Source of the DNA: Pelagophyceae sp. CCMP2097
Lineage: Eukaryota; Sar; Pelagophyceae
Reading direction: 5' to 3'
NCBI GenBank assembly: GCA_026770575.1
Contig: MU657208.1
Coordinates: 116,650-151,529, forward strand
Length of the DNA: 34,880 nucleotides
Shown here piece by piece: positions 10,421-19,266 of the stretch (the stretch's first letter is position 1; each line of letters starts with the position of its first letter). Made by a program: the position numbers and the translations under genes. The notes beneath the pieces were generated by a model, which had not been told where the DNA came from, did not search any database, and was given only the letters and a program-made list of their open reading frames with translations.

Positions 10421-10664
10421 GAGCAGTCGAAATTAGATCAGCCGTCAACTGAAGTTCAATTCGAAAATATTTGGGCGAATGGCATATCGAGCGGAAGGTG
10501 TTCCCCGTACGCACCAGCGAGATCCCTTGGCGTTGACCTGGGCGGGGCGGGTCCCCCAGGTCACCCTTTTAGGATCTCGTGGGTGCTTATGGGGAGGGGA
10601 ACACCTTCCACTCGATAAACCTTCGCTAAAAAGTATCGTCCTTTTGGTCGATAACTTGGATTTG
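10421..10664. mobile_element. foldback element family B, copy 2
   Basis: It has the same outer ends as copy 1, but the central hairpin is unrelated in sequence. 10486-10506 pairs with 10597-10617 (21 bp, one mismatch: ATCGAGCGGAAGGTGTTCCC), and a second stem GACCTGGG/CCCAGGTC sits near the apex. The two copies lie 23 bp apart. Conserved ends with unrelated palindromic cores suggest cores are replaced or evolve quickly. Confidence 0.7.
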
Positions 10665-11233
10665 ATTTAAAAAGAAATAAAAACTCAATAAAACCCCCAG
10701 AGGCGTCTTCAGCGGTTTAAAAAAAAATCACAACGTCTTTGTAGGCTGATCGAATTTCGACTGTGAGAGCATCTTTTTGTTTTTTGAAGCTTAAGAGTCG
10801 CCAAATCGGGTTAGGCGAGGGAATTTTCGGATTTTTGGTCGAGTCGTTAATCACAGAGTCGCACCGTGGGCTTCGAGGCTCCGCGCGACCCAGCCGCGAC
10901 GATGATTTCGCTGACCCGGAGCATGATTTTTCAAAGAGAGTGCGATTGTTTAATTTTTTTTAAAAAAAGTGAGAGTCCACGGCACTCATTTTCTAGTCTG
11001 ATTTAATATCGTGACGATGCCGCCCCGAACTCGCCCCCAAACCATCACGCCGCCCTCCACTTAACTCCACACCCTCCCACGCCCTTCCGCGCCCTCTCCT
11101 ACGTTCCCTTAAAGGCCTCGTACGTTTGTTTGCCGTCCTACGTTTAATTCGCCACTCTGTCAGTCAAAATAATCCCCCGTGCCTCGCCCATCTGCGAATC
11201 AAAAAGGAGCCCGTGTGATAACAAGCTCGGGGC
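10665..11233. other. 3' flank of the CS-domain gene; no gene seen
   Basis: The first 300 bp are AT-rich with A and T runs and no coding signal. 11020-11160 is strongly pyrimidine-rich on the + strand (CACGCCCTTCCGCGCCCTC and similar), so purine-rich downstream of the - strand CS-domain gene. I see no canonical polyadenylation signal I would defend. Confidence 0.4.
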
Positions 11234-12260
11234 TTATTTGGGCAGCGGGTCACCGTCATCGTCCCGGAGGCAGTAAAAAGCCTGTGCCCCCGTAAGGGGG
11301 TCGAGCGTCTCCGGCTCGAAGCCGACCTCTGTCGCCGCCGGCGGCGAGGATCCGTAGGGCGCGGTGTCGTCGAAGCGATCAAGCGAGAGCTGGTCCTGGG
11401 CCATGGCCATTTCCGTGTCCCCCAGTGCCGTCCACAACTCCATCGATTCGCCGGCCTTGAAGCGGTCGGGTAGGTACGCAGACGCGTGGTCGCGCAGGAG
11501 AGCGCGCTGCGCCTTGAGGGCGGCATGCGCCTCGACGCCGGCGTCGGCTGCGACCTTGCCCAGAAAGTAGCACCGTTGGTCCGGCGACGGCGCCGAGCGG
11601 CCGTAGACGTCCCAAATTTGAGCGCCGCGCGCCTTGAGACCTAGGGAGTGTTCTCAATGTCCGGCGCGAAAAGGGACTGGCGTGGCGCGGAGCACGAGGC
11701 TGACCTCCAAAGCTCGCCAGCTGGAGCTGTGTCGCCCGATCGCCGCGGAGCTCGACGGCCGCCTCCAAGTCGCCGTCAGACCGCACTGGGGAGGGCCAGT
11801 TGACTGCTCGGTCGACTTTGTGCAATTCGACGACGAAAAGGCGCGGCGAATCGCGCGAATCGTCGCCCTCCAGCAGGGCCACCTCGCCGTCGTCGTCGAT
11901 GAACCACGTCGACGTCTCCGAGTCGACGGGGCGGAATAAGTCGCCTTGCAAGATTGCGGCGTCTGAAACGGTGAGTGCGATGGTCTTGCGTCGGATCGTC
12001 ACGTCCACTGACTTTTTCATCGACTCGTCTTCCAACAGCGGCAGGACGATTTGCACCACGTCCGCGTCCTGGCGCCAGTAGCAATCGCGGGCGCACTCAA
12101 CTTCGCCGCCGGTGAAGTAGGCCGCATCCGGGAGAGGTGGCAGGACCATCACCGACATGGCCGTCCTCGAAGCACGCGCCGCCGGCGCCGGCCGCAGGGC
12201 GTCTGCGGCGCCCGCCAGCAGCCAGACGCGCACGGCCGCGCGCACACCGCCCCGCCGCAT
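11234..12260 (-). CDS. CS-domain (p23/NudC-like) protein with possible plastid leader
   Basis: Two exons on the - strand: 12260-11705 and 11640-11234. The 64-nt intron has a GTCAGC donor and a CCCTAG acceptor, and exon lengths sum to 963 nt (320 aa). Residues 1-22 (MRRGGVRAAVRVWLLAGAAD) look like a signal peptide, followed by ALRPAPAARASRTA, which resembles a transit region of a complex plastid; this targeting is inference. A later ATG (12158, MSVMVLPPLPD) would give a cytosolic form. Residues about 60-155 form a CS domain: YWRQDADVVQIVLPL, VTIRRKTIALTV, LQGDLFRPVDSETSTWFIDD, LFVVELHKVDRAVNW. CS domains bind HSP90 or act as co-chaperones. The C-terminal 150 residues (GAQIWDVYGRSAPS, then an acidic tail) are unrecognised. 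The start lies only 19 bp from a large foldback element, so the promoter may lie in that repeat. Confidence 0.85.
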
Positions 12261-12278
12261 CCTTGAGCAGAAGTCTAC

Positions 12279-13035
12279 AATAAACCTTACCGCCTCACGG
12301 ACTGACCCTGTAAATTTTGGAGACGGGTGTCTTACTAGGGGTGAAAAACCACTTGATCCAAGAACGGGTGTCTTAGGGGGGGGGTCAAGGATATCAGGCA
12401 GTTCTCGTTGGAATGAGGCGCTGAAGGTCTCTATCGACGCGCCTTGGACCCGCAGGGTCGACCCGCACGTTTGTTTCGCGTTGCGGCGGCCCCTTGGGCG
12501 GGAGCGACGCGGCCTCGGAGGGCGCGTGAGGAGCATGTGTCCGGGCCCTTGCGGGACTCAGCTACCGCGACCGCGGCCCGCGCGCGACACGACCGGTTGG
12601 AGCAAGATGTTTTTTTGCCCGAAGAGAAGAGACAAGAAATGGAGTCGATTAAATCCTTTTGGAGAAAACGCTCGTTGGCCGTGTCGCTCCGAGGTGACGG
12701 GACGCCCGCGATGCGCTGTTACGGCCGGTTCCGGGCGCTGCCGGGTTGGTTTTGGGCGCCTAAGCGCAGTTCCCGCCGGCTACCGGCGCGCGGCGGGTCC
12801 CGCAAGGGCCCGAACGCATGCTCCTCACGCGCCCTCCGAGGCCGCGTCGCTCCCGCCCAAGGGGCCGCCGCAACGCAAAACAAACGCGCGGGTCGACCCT
12901 GCGGGTCCAAGGCGCGTCGATAGAGACCTTCAGCGCCTCATTCCAACGAGAACTGCCTGATATCCTTGACCCCCCCCCTAAGACACCCGTCGTCTCCAAA
13001 AATTACAGGGTCAGTCCGTGAGGCGGTAAGGTTTA
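12279..13035. mobile_element. large foldback element with about 250-280 bp arms
   Basis: The left arm (12279-12560) and right arm (about 12788-13035) are near-identical inverted copies. Both begin AATAAACCTTACCGCCTCAC from their outer ends and run through GGATATCAGGCAGTTCTC and GACGCGCCTTGGACCCGC. The left arm has an extra stretch of about 40 bp near 12318-12366 that repeats GGGTGTCTTA. The loop is about 230 bp. High arm identity implies recent origin or arm-to-arm conversion. No transposase seen. Confidence 0.9.
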
Positions 13036-13715
13036 TTAGACAGTTTCACTTTTTTGAACAAGTTCAGAACTCAGTGTTCAGGCGATAGTTCAGAACTTGT
13101 TCAAAATATTTATTGGCTGTGAGGCTGACTAGCCGTGCTGTGCGCTTCTCGTGGTGAGGCTGACGTGTCCTGCAGAGAACAAAACGTCAAACGCGACGCA
13201 GAAAAAGTTGAATTTGCACTCAACTGCATTTCTGAATCCGCGCTGTACCTGCGCTGTACACAGTTGCAGCTTCAGCATTTGAATTTTGAACAGGAATCTG
13301 AAGCAACCGCCTCTCGCCCGCCTCGCAACAGACTGGCACAGTCCTCGCCAGCTCGCCCGACTCCTCCAGCTTCAAGTAAGATGGCGCGCTCTCGGGGGCC
13401 GGTCGGCCCCGCGACCGGCGCGCGCCTCGACCGAGGCCGCGGCACGATCGGCGCCGCCCCGCGGGGCACTGTCCCTCCGCGCGCGCCCGCTGCCACTCGC
13501 GCCCCGGGCCGGGGCGCATGGACGGACCCCGCGGCACGCAATAAATGCCGTTCAACCCTCGTATTTTCCAGTGTGCAAGGCAGTTCTGAGCCAGTTCAGA
13601 ACACCGATTTCTGAACTCTTGTGTTTTGAATAAGTTCAGAGCAGTTCAGAACAGCGTATTTGCGTTTTCTGAACCAGTTCCGAACTTGTTCAAAAAAAAG
13701 TGAACCTGTATATTG
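13036..13715. mobile_element. MITE family A, copy 2, with GC-rich core
   Basis: The left end is TTAGACAGTTTCACTTTTTT and the right end is its inverse (CAATATACAGGTTCAC on the other strand), flanked by TA at 13034-13035 and 13716-13717. The outer parts are AT-rich with GTTCAGAAC motifs as in copy 1. The core at about 13300-13550 is very GC-rich and absent from copy 1, so it looks like captured sequence. No convincing ORF. Confidence 0.8.
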
Positions 13716-13721
13716 TACTTA

Positions 13722-14080
13722 TAGAGTAAAAGTCAATTTAAGAACCGGCTAAGCGAAAAAAAAATCAGCGGCCCGGCGACGCCGTTGTTTGCGGTTTTGA
13801 CGCTGCCAGGTGACGCGCCTGGGCCCCCCCCCAATCATGGCGCCCGCGGAGGACCTCTGTGAGAAATTTAGCATAGGCAGGGTCCGGACCGACCATCGGT
13901 TCTTTAAAAAACGCCGGTCAGATTAAGAACCGGGCCCCTGGAGCCGGATAATATCCCATTAAGGGATTTAATGGATTTTAATTGGGTCTTATAAATGCCT
14001 TATTGAGATATTGAACGTCGTTTGTCGATTTTTTCGTCGGTTCTTAAATTGACCAGGTTCTTAAATTGACTTTTACTCTA
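13722..14080. mobile_element. MITE family C with perfect 25-bp TIRs
   Basis: The TIRs at 13722-13746 and 14056-14080 are perfect inverted copies starting TAGAGTAAAAGTCAATTTAA. Reading the outer TA as target duplication gives a Tc1/mariner-type insertion with ends GAGTAAAAGTC. A second GGTTCTTAAATTGAC lies just inside the right TIR (about 14039-14053). Interior about 310 bp, non-coding. Confidence 0.85.
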
Positions 14081-14462
14081 GGTGGCACTGAAATTTAAAA
14101 AGTAATTACAGTATTAAAGAAACTTGTTCGCCGGTAACTTTGCACGCAACATCGCGGGGCGAAAAGAGGCCCGCAATCGCTTGGTTGAGCGAATTCCAGC
14201 AGGTAACAAAAAAGATAAAGGGGGTGTGATTCAAATCCTAATTCCGACAAAACGATCGAAAAAAACATGTCGGGAGGCGAATAGGTCCTTGGCGATAGGC
14301 GAGAGCCAACCAAAGTAGCTGCAAGGGCGGATTTTGAAGCGCATCGGTTCCCATGCTTTGAAAGGCGGGGGACCTTGTCCCCGCCTCGCGCGTCGGTAGC
14401 CAAAATTGCCGGCGAACCAGCCTCGTTGTCGCTCTGTTTGATTTTGGCTTCCGGGGGTTTAT
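14081..14462. other. intergenic; nothing recognised
   Basis: There is no gene with coding character. Short frames such as 14095-14403 (- strand) have no recognisable content. Confidence 0.4.
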
Positions 14463-14597
14463 TCAGACCCCCGGAGGGGGTCTTTGGATTTGAAAAATTC
14501 TAGGACCCTTTTCCGGGGGTCGTTATTGAAGATCACACATGCGCACTTTTGTCTGTCTGTCTGTCTATTAACAGTTCCATCCGTGCGGAACCTTAAA
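14463..14597. repeat. dispersed repeat, copy at 14463 (TGTC family)
   Basis: This is the partner of 7449-7585. GGGGGTCTTTGGATTTGAAA is followed by CCGGGGGTCGTTATTGAAGA, then TTTTGTCTGTCTGTCTGTC and GTGCGGAACC. Confidence 0.75.
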
Positions 14598-14835
14598 ACC
14601 AAGTCGCGCGCCTATACAGCATGCTGCTGCGCGCGGGTGCGAGGATGGCGCGAGGCTTGGGCCGGGTGTGCTGGTCCTTCTTTCGCCGCTGCGCCATCAA
14701 CATCGAAATGGGACTTAACCTAAGCCAGCCTACTCGCGTTTCGAAGTGCCCTCTACTTCTAAAGAGCTAAGCGACTGCACCAACATACTAAAGGCGCCCT
14801 CCGGGGGTTGCAGTTCCTCCGGTGCGTCATGGTAA

Positions 14836-15634
14836 TATACTGGAGGACTTCCCCACTTTCCCTGTTTGCATCGACCGGAAACCCCTTTTTATTTTTCGGT
14901 GTGCGATTTCGATGGTCGGGGAAATTTTATAATTTAATGGACTTTTTTCCAAAAATGTCCCCTACGTCACTAATATTTCAAATTCATCAATTTCGTGTGA
15001 AAATCAAGGTAATTGATAAGTTTCAGATAAAACGGAGCACACAATCCACGATTTACGGGGGGAAACGGGATTTTTCGTGACGACGTGTGACATCACCTCC
15101 TGTCCGCAATACGCTCCTAGGGCAAAAGGCAATTCTGGTCCCAGTGCCAAGGAGCCGGGTGTGAAGGTATATATACACTGGTGCTCCCCCTCGACTGAAA
15201 ATTGAAGGGAAGCGGAGATGAAGTTGAAGAAATAATTATGATGTGAGTACTGTTGCAGTACTCGCAAGTGGGAGATAGATCACGGTAGTAGCTACCGGTT
15301 TTTCGAAATCCCCCCCTTGCTGAATTAATTGAACGGTGAGCAAGTTTGACTTTTGAGCGAGCGAGCAAGTTTTGACTTGCTGTCGAGATCGAACGTGCGA
15401 CCAAGCGACTCTGGACCCATGAACCCGTGATGAAGTGCGACTTGGGCAAAAGGGGATTCCGGGCCCAGTGCCGAAGAGCCGGGTGTGGAGGTATATATGC
15501 GCTTGTTTTTTTTGTGTTGGCATTGTGCGTGCGGAATTCTCGTACCTCTTCACTTTCCCCTTTTTAATTTTCCGTATTCGATTTGGGGTCGAGGGTTTTG
15601 GCGTCGTGGGAAAGTGGCGAAGTCCTCCAGTATA
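14836..15634. mobile_element. TIR element of about 800 bp with internal direct repeats
   Basis: The ends at 14836-14862 and 15608-15634 are inverted 27-mers with one mismatch (TATACTGGAGGACTTC). Inside, 15119-15173 and 15446-15500 are about 55-bp direct copies, each starting GGGCAAAAGG and ending CCGGGTGTG-AGGTATATAT. The paired copies with TATATA could be promoters of a lost or absent gene. No transposase ORF. Confidence 0.7.
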
Positions 15635-16525
15635 TGGGCACTGTATTATACTGTATATACGTGTATATACGTATACACTTGTATATGCAATGTATTTCGA
15701 AGTTTTTTTTACAGCGCGCAAACGCGCGCATAGGTGCGCGACGTCGAGGCGAGGCTCCCCAGCGTTTTTTTTAGCGGATCGGTGAGCTCCTGGGGGCCAA
15801 AAAGTAAAATATAATTCAGGAGGCTAGTCGGGAGTCCCTAGTTGGGGTTCAGCGCTCCATGTCCACTAAAATCCCCGGAGGGGTCGATTTGAGGGGTCGC
15901 GTCCACCGAGCCGCTCCAGGGCGGAGGCCACCCCGGACCGATTCGCGGTCCAGCGACGACCGAAAACGCTATGATTTCCCGGGAATTGCACCCAAAGATT
16001 ACGCGACTGTATATGCGAAGTTCCAAGAAATTCAATATTTTGGTCACTGTATACAACATTGTATTCCGGATAATATTGTATTCACATATATAATTTGTAT
16101 TTACAACTTTAAATACAGTAACACCCATAATTCAACCTCGTTGGCCACCCAAGCGACGGCGGGCGCAACGACGACCGCCGTCGCAGAGGCGCCGGCCTCG
16201 TTCGCAAAACGGACTTTGGCCCCGACGCCGCGTCTTCTTCCTCCAGCGCCCGAATCGAGCAGAGGCCGCGCAGCGCCGCCTCGACGTAGGCCCACAGCAG
16301 CGCCCACATGCCGCCTCTCCGGCTGCGTGTCGCCACCTACCTCGGCGCGCGCATCATCGCGTTCATGTCGACGCGCGTGGCAATCTCCCGGCTTGAATCG
16401 CATACAGAGTTCTGAGCCACTGGCAGGGGGCTCAAACGATGGTCCTCCTCCTCTGCGCTGCTGGGCCAGTGCTCGCGGCGTCGAAGTGCCCTGAATTCGT
16501 GCCGTGGCATGATCTCTTGCAGCGG
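15635..16525. other. AT/TATA-rich stretch and an exon-like remnant
   Basis: 15640-15690 and 16005-16125 are rich in GTATATAC/TGTATA motifs. On the - strand at about 16400-16230 two frames resemble coding DNA (SREIATRVDMNAMMRAP, then GGMWALLWAYVEAALRGLC) but they are in different frames with no clear intron and no family I recognise. Possibly a decayed gene. Confidence 0.3.
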
Positions 16526-16680
16526 TGGGAATTCATTTAAGGGTGAAGTGAATAATTCATTGAATAAATTCACTTCACCATATTCACTTCACTCGTCACT
16601 TCACTACCGCCGAACATTTGTGAAGGACTTCATTAATGACTTCACCAACCTCGGCCGACGCCACCGTCGAACGTCGCTGT
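16526..16680. repeat. TTCACT-rich flank, paired with 17361-17506
   Basis: The sequence is built of GTGAAGTGAAT/TTCACTTCAC motifs. CACTCGTCACTTCACT followed by CCGAACATTTG occurs at about 16588-16620 and again at 17424-17456, bracketing the composite element at 16681-17236. GGGAATTCA near 16528 and TGAATTCCC near 17495 are inverted and could be the ends of an outer element. Confidence 0.5.
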
Positions 16681-17236
16681 CGTTGCGGTATATATACCGG
16701 GCCCCATAATCACCTCCAAGGATAATGATCCGGTGAATCCCCTTTTGCCCCCAGCGGGCCATTACGGGTTAATGGGCCCACGTACACAATGACTTGCGAA
16801 TGGACTCGGGTTCGATTCCCGCAGGGGGCACTCGATTTTTGGCGAGTGTTACCCTGGTAAGCCTCCACTCCCCAGTGGTGGGTTAATGGGCCCACGTACA
16901 CAATCACTTGCGAATGGTCTCGGGTTCGATTCCCGCAGGGGGCACTCGATTTTGGCGAGTGTTACCCTGGTAAGCCTCCACTCCCCAGCGGTCACGTGTC
17001 CAAGACACGCAGTAAGCCCGCCCCGCGGCAACAGGTTCAAGACCTGCAGTAAGGCCGCCACCGGAGCCGGACCAAGGCCCGGTGCATTATCGTATTTTGT
17101 CTTTCTCCACGCTAAACCTCCCGTTCCTACGGTATGCGTGTGGGGGAGCGTTGCGGTATATATACCGGGCCCCACAATCACCTCCAAGGATAATGATCCG
17201 GTGAATCCCCTTTTGCCCCCAGCGGGCCATTACGGC
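16681..17236. mobile_element. composite element with tRNA-like core, locus 1
   Basis: Layout: module A (16681-16769, starting CGTTGCGGTATATATACCGG), tRNA-like core (16746-16830), a second longer core copy (about 16875-17145), then module A again in the same orientation (17149-17236). At 34384-34725 the core is followed by module A in inverted orientation, so module A is best read as the terminal inverted repeat of a TIR element whose interior is a Pol III-type tRNA-derived sequence. The long core also carries a string of small hairpins: CACTCG/CGAGTG, CGTGTCCAAGACACG, CAGGTTCAAGACCTG. No protein coding. Confidence 0.75.
16746..16830 (+). ncRNA. tRNA-like head of the composite element
   Basis: TGCCCCC at the 5' end pairs perfectly with GGGGGCA at the 3' end. 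GGGCC/GGCCC can form a D-like stem. CGGGTTCGATTCCCG gives a T-arm and a perfect Pol III B box (GGTTCGATTCC), and TGGGTTAATGGG-type sequence fits an A box. The length is 85 nt and the anticodon stem is weak. It is probably a SINE-type head rather than a working tRNA. Two other copies (16878-16949, 34384-34452) keep the B box but have lost the 5' acceptor strand. Confidence 0.5.
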
Positions 17237-18449
17237 TGTGGGGTCCCCGGAGGAGGTCCCACCGTCGCTCTGAGGTCCCCGGAGGACCGGAGGGAGTCGC
17301 ACTGCCCTTGAGCAGGCGTCCTGGGGCCATTGGTGGCGCATACAGCCGCCGGCGGACGAGCCTTTCACTGATTCACTGATTCACTTCCCTTTCACCAGGA
17401 TTTGCAGCCGTAGTGAACGTCATTCACTCGTCACTTCACTCCCACCGAACATTTGAGACCTCGCGTGCATATTCACTTCCTTTGAATTTCCAGTGAATTC
17501 CCCCCCTTTTTTACGGCCGCTGTTTCTGGCTCTCGGTCGTCGCGCGGCTGGGCCAACGGCCCAACCAGCTCCGCCTCGGGGTACTCCAACAGCGGTTGTA
17601 ACGATGGGGATTGATTTAAGTCCGAATCCCTCCGAACGTTCTTTTTATTTCGGGAGAAGGCAAGGTGCTCGAGAGATGCTCGAGAGATGCTCGAGAGGCG
17701 CCGAGCGCGTTCGTCTAGGACCGCGCTCGTCGTATCCACGCCCCGTATAGGCACGATAACTCGGCGCGCGGCGTCCTTTGCCCTTGGAAACCGTTCGATC
17801 TCTGGAGCGCCTTGTCTTCTTCTCTGCACGCCCTGCTCGTTCTCTGCTCGTCCACGTCCTGCTCGTCCACGACACGCGTCGATACGTGAATATTCTTCCC
17901 CCCTGATCTCTTGCTCTCGCTGTCGCCTCGGTCCACTCGCGTCGCAAGAGCGCCGATCAAGGCCCCAGAGGCTGGCGCTCCTCGGCTCCCTCGTCGACGC
18001 TCGCGACGCGTGCGGCAAGAGTGGCACGCCCGTCTCCAGGGAGGCCTCCGGGAGCGTCCGCAATCCGCGACGAGGTGGGCAGTCGATAGTGTCGCGCACG
18101 GCAAGTCTCTCCAAACATCCGGGAGCGTCCGCCATGGCGAATTTGCGGCCTTTGCGCTCGACGAGGACCCCGGAAACGGTGGCCGGTTTGGGACCTTCAA
18201 TCGTATGCGTCCGGACTGCGGCGTCGGGGCTCCGGAGGGCCGCCGCAAAGGGCGACGCCACCCGTCCAAACTTTGCGACCCGGGGACTCAGTGCGCTCCC
18301 CGGCGACGCAACCCGGAGAGCGCGTGGAATCGGTGGAATCTTTTAGAATTGCGTCCTCGTCGCCCCTTTGCCGCCGCGTCCTCAGGCTTTGCCGCCGCGT
18401 CTTCGGGCCCCTTTCTTCGGGGCGTCGGCGGTTTTCGCGGGCTTTGTGG
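17237..18449. other. intergenic between composite element and UBA1 3' end
   Basis: 17237-17506 contains CCCCGGAGGA repeats and TTCACT-rich DNA. 17507-18449 is GC-rich with long open frames on both strands (for example 17473-18261 on the -), but none has a recognisable domain and the two strands look equally open, as expected by chance at this GC content. CTCGAGAGATG is repeated three times near 17670-17695. Confidence 0.35.
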
Positions 18450-19266
18450 TTAGCGGGCCAGCGTGATGACCTAATTTGTTCCGCTTTTTGGTTTTTTGGG
18501 GGGGGGTGGACGCACGACGGGCGCGAGCTTCTCGACGTCGCAGTCCTCGTCGAGGTCCATGGCGTCGCCTAATTGGTTGGCCGACGCGGTGGAGCAGGAG
18601 AGGCCGTCGAGGATGACGAAGCGCCGCGATGCCACGTCGAGTTTGCCCTTGATTTCAAGAATTTCGCGGATGGTCATGTCCTCGAGGGCCTTGTTGCCGG
18701 GCGTGGCCGCGGGAAGTGCGCCGCACTTTTTGCACTTTTCCCACTCGGCGAGGTGCCGCATCATCGCCGCGCCGCGCAGGCCGCCCCGCATCAACGCCGC
18801 CATGGCCTGGGGTTTGGTCAGGTTCAGCGCCGGCAGACTGGCAAAATCCACCGCCGCCGGCACCGGGTAGACGCGCGTAGAGGTGCGTTTTTCGGCAGAC
18901 GAATCGAACACGTCGAGGTTCCAGGCCTAAGCGCATGGTGCTTCCCTTTTTGCAAAGTACTTGGCGCGCTCCACCGAGCCTTACGGTGAGCTTGAGGCCG
19001 TGCGACTCGAGCAGCCACATCTTGAGGTCGCGCGTCGTCCAGCCGGCCGCCTCTGGCGGCGCGCGCAGCTTCGTCCAGACCGTGTGCGGGTCGGGGTAGG
19101 CGACGCTGGTGCGCCGCTCTAAAAACGCGTCGAGGATTTTGCCGTCTCGGCCAAAGGCCTCGGCGCCGAGGAGCGAGGCGTCGGGCTTGACGAGCTCGGT
19201 CCGCGTCTTGAAGATGACCAAGTTGTCGGCGTCGAACGAGGGGTAGTAGTTCAAAGCCAAGCCGAC
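18450..19266 (-). other. UBA1: UBA1 exons 26-28: ubiquitin-fold domain
   Basis: [19 protein letters not shown] and [32 protein letters not shown] fit the UFD, the E2-binding domain, but are divergent from animal and plant E1. An insert rich in charged residues ([18 protein letters not shown]) is unusual. A final 45-nt intron (18515-18471, donor GTGCGT) leads to a 7-codon last exon ending ITLAR, more E1-like than reading through to SGTN. Confidence 0.8.

Noticed and set aside
11379..12536. A single 385-codon - strand frame starting inside the foldback
   Set aside because: The CS-domain part is real, but the frame before 12260 is foldback arm and the frame after 11705 is intron and wrong-frame exon 2. 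The spliced two-exon model gives a far better C-terminus.
13135..13614. A 159-codon + frame in the GC-rich core of a MITE
   Set aside because: Low-complexity Ala/Arg/Pro sequence with no domain; both strands are open because of base composition.
16681..16699. GGTATATATACC as a TATA promoter
   Set aside because: It is a palindrome at the end of module A in all copies, so it is better explained as part of the element's terminal repeat.
16746..16830. Functional tRNA gene
   Set aside because: The anticodon stem is weak, the D-arm is oversized and the sequence recurs in truncated forms inside an element. A tRNA-derived repeat is the better call.
17473..18261. A - strand frame with a faint OB-fold-like phrase (SGVLVERKGRKFAMADA)
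   Set aside because: The similarity is too short, there are no flanking domain residues, and the + strand is equally open.
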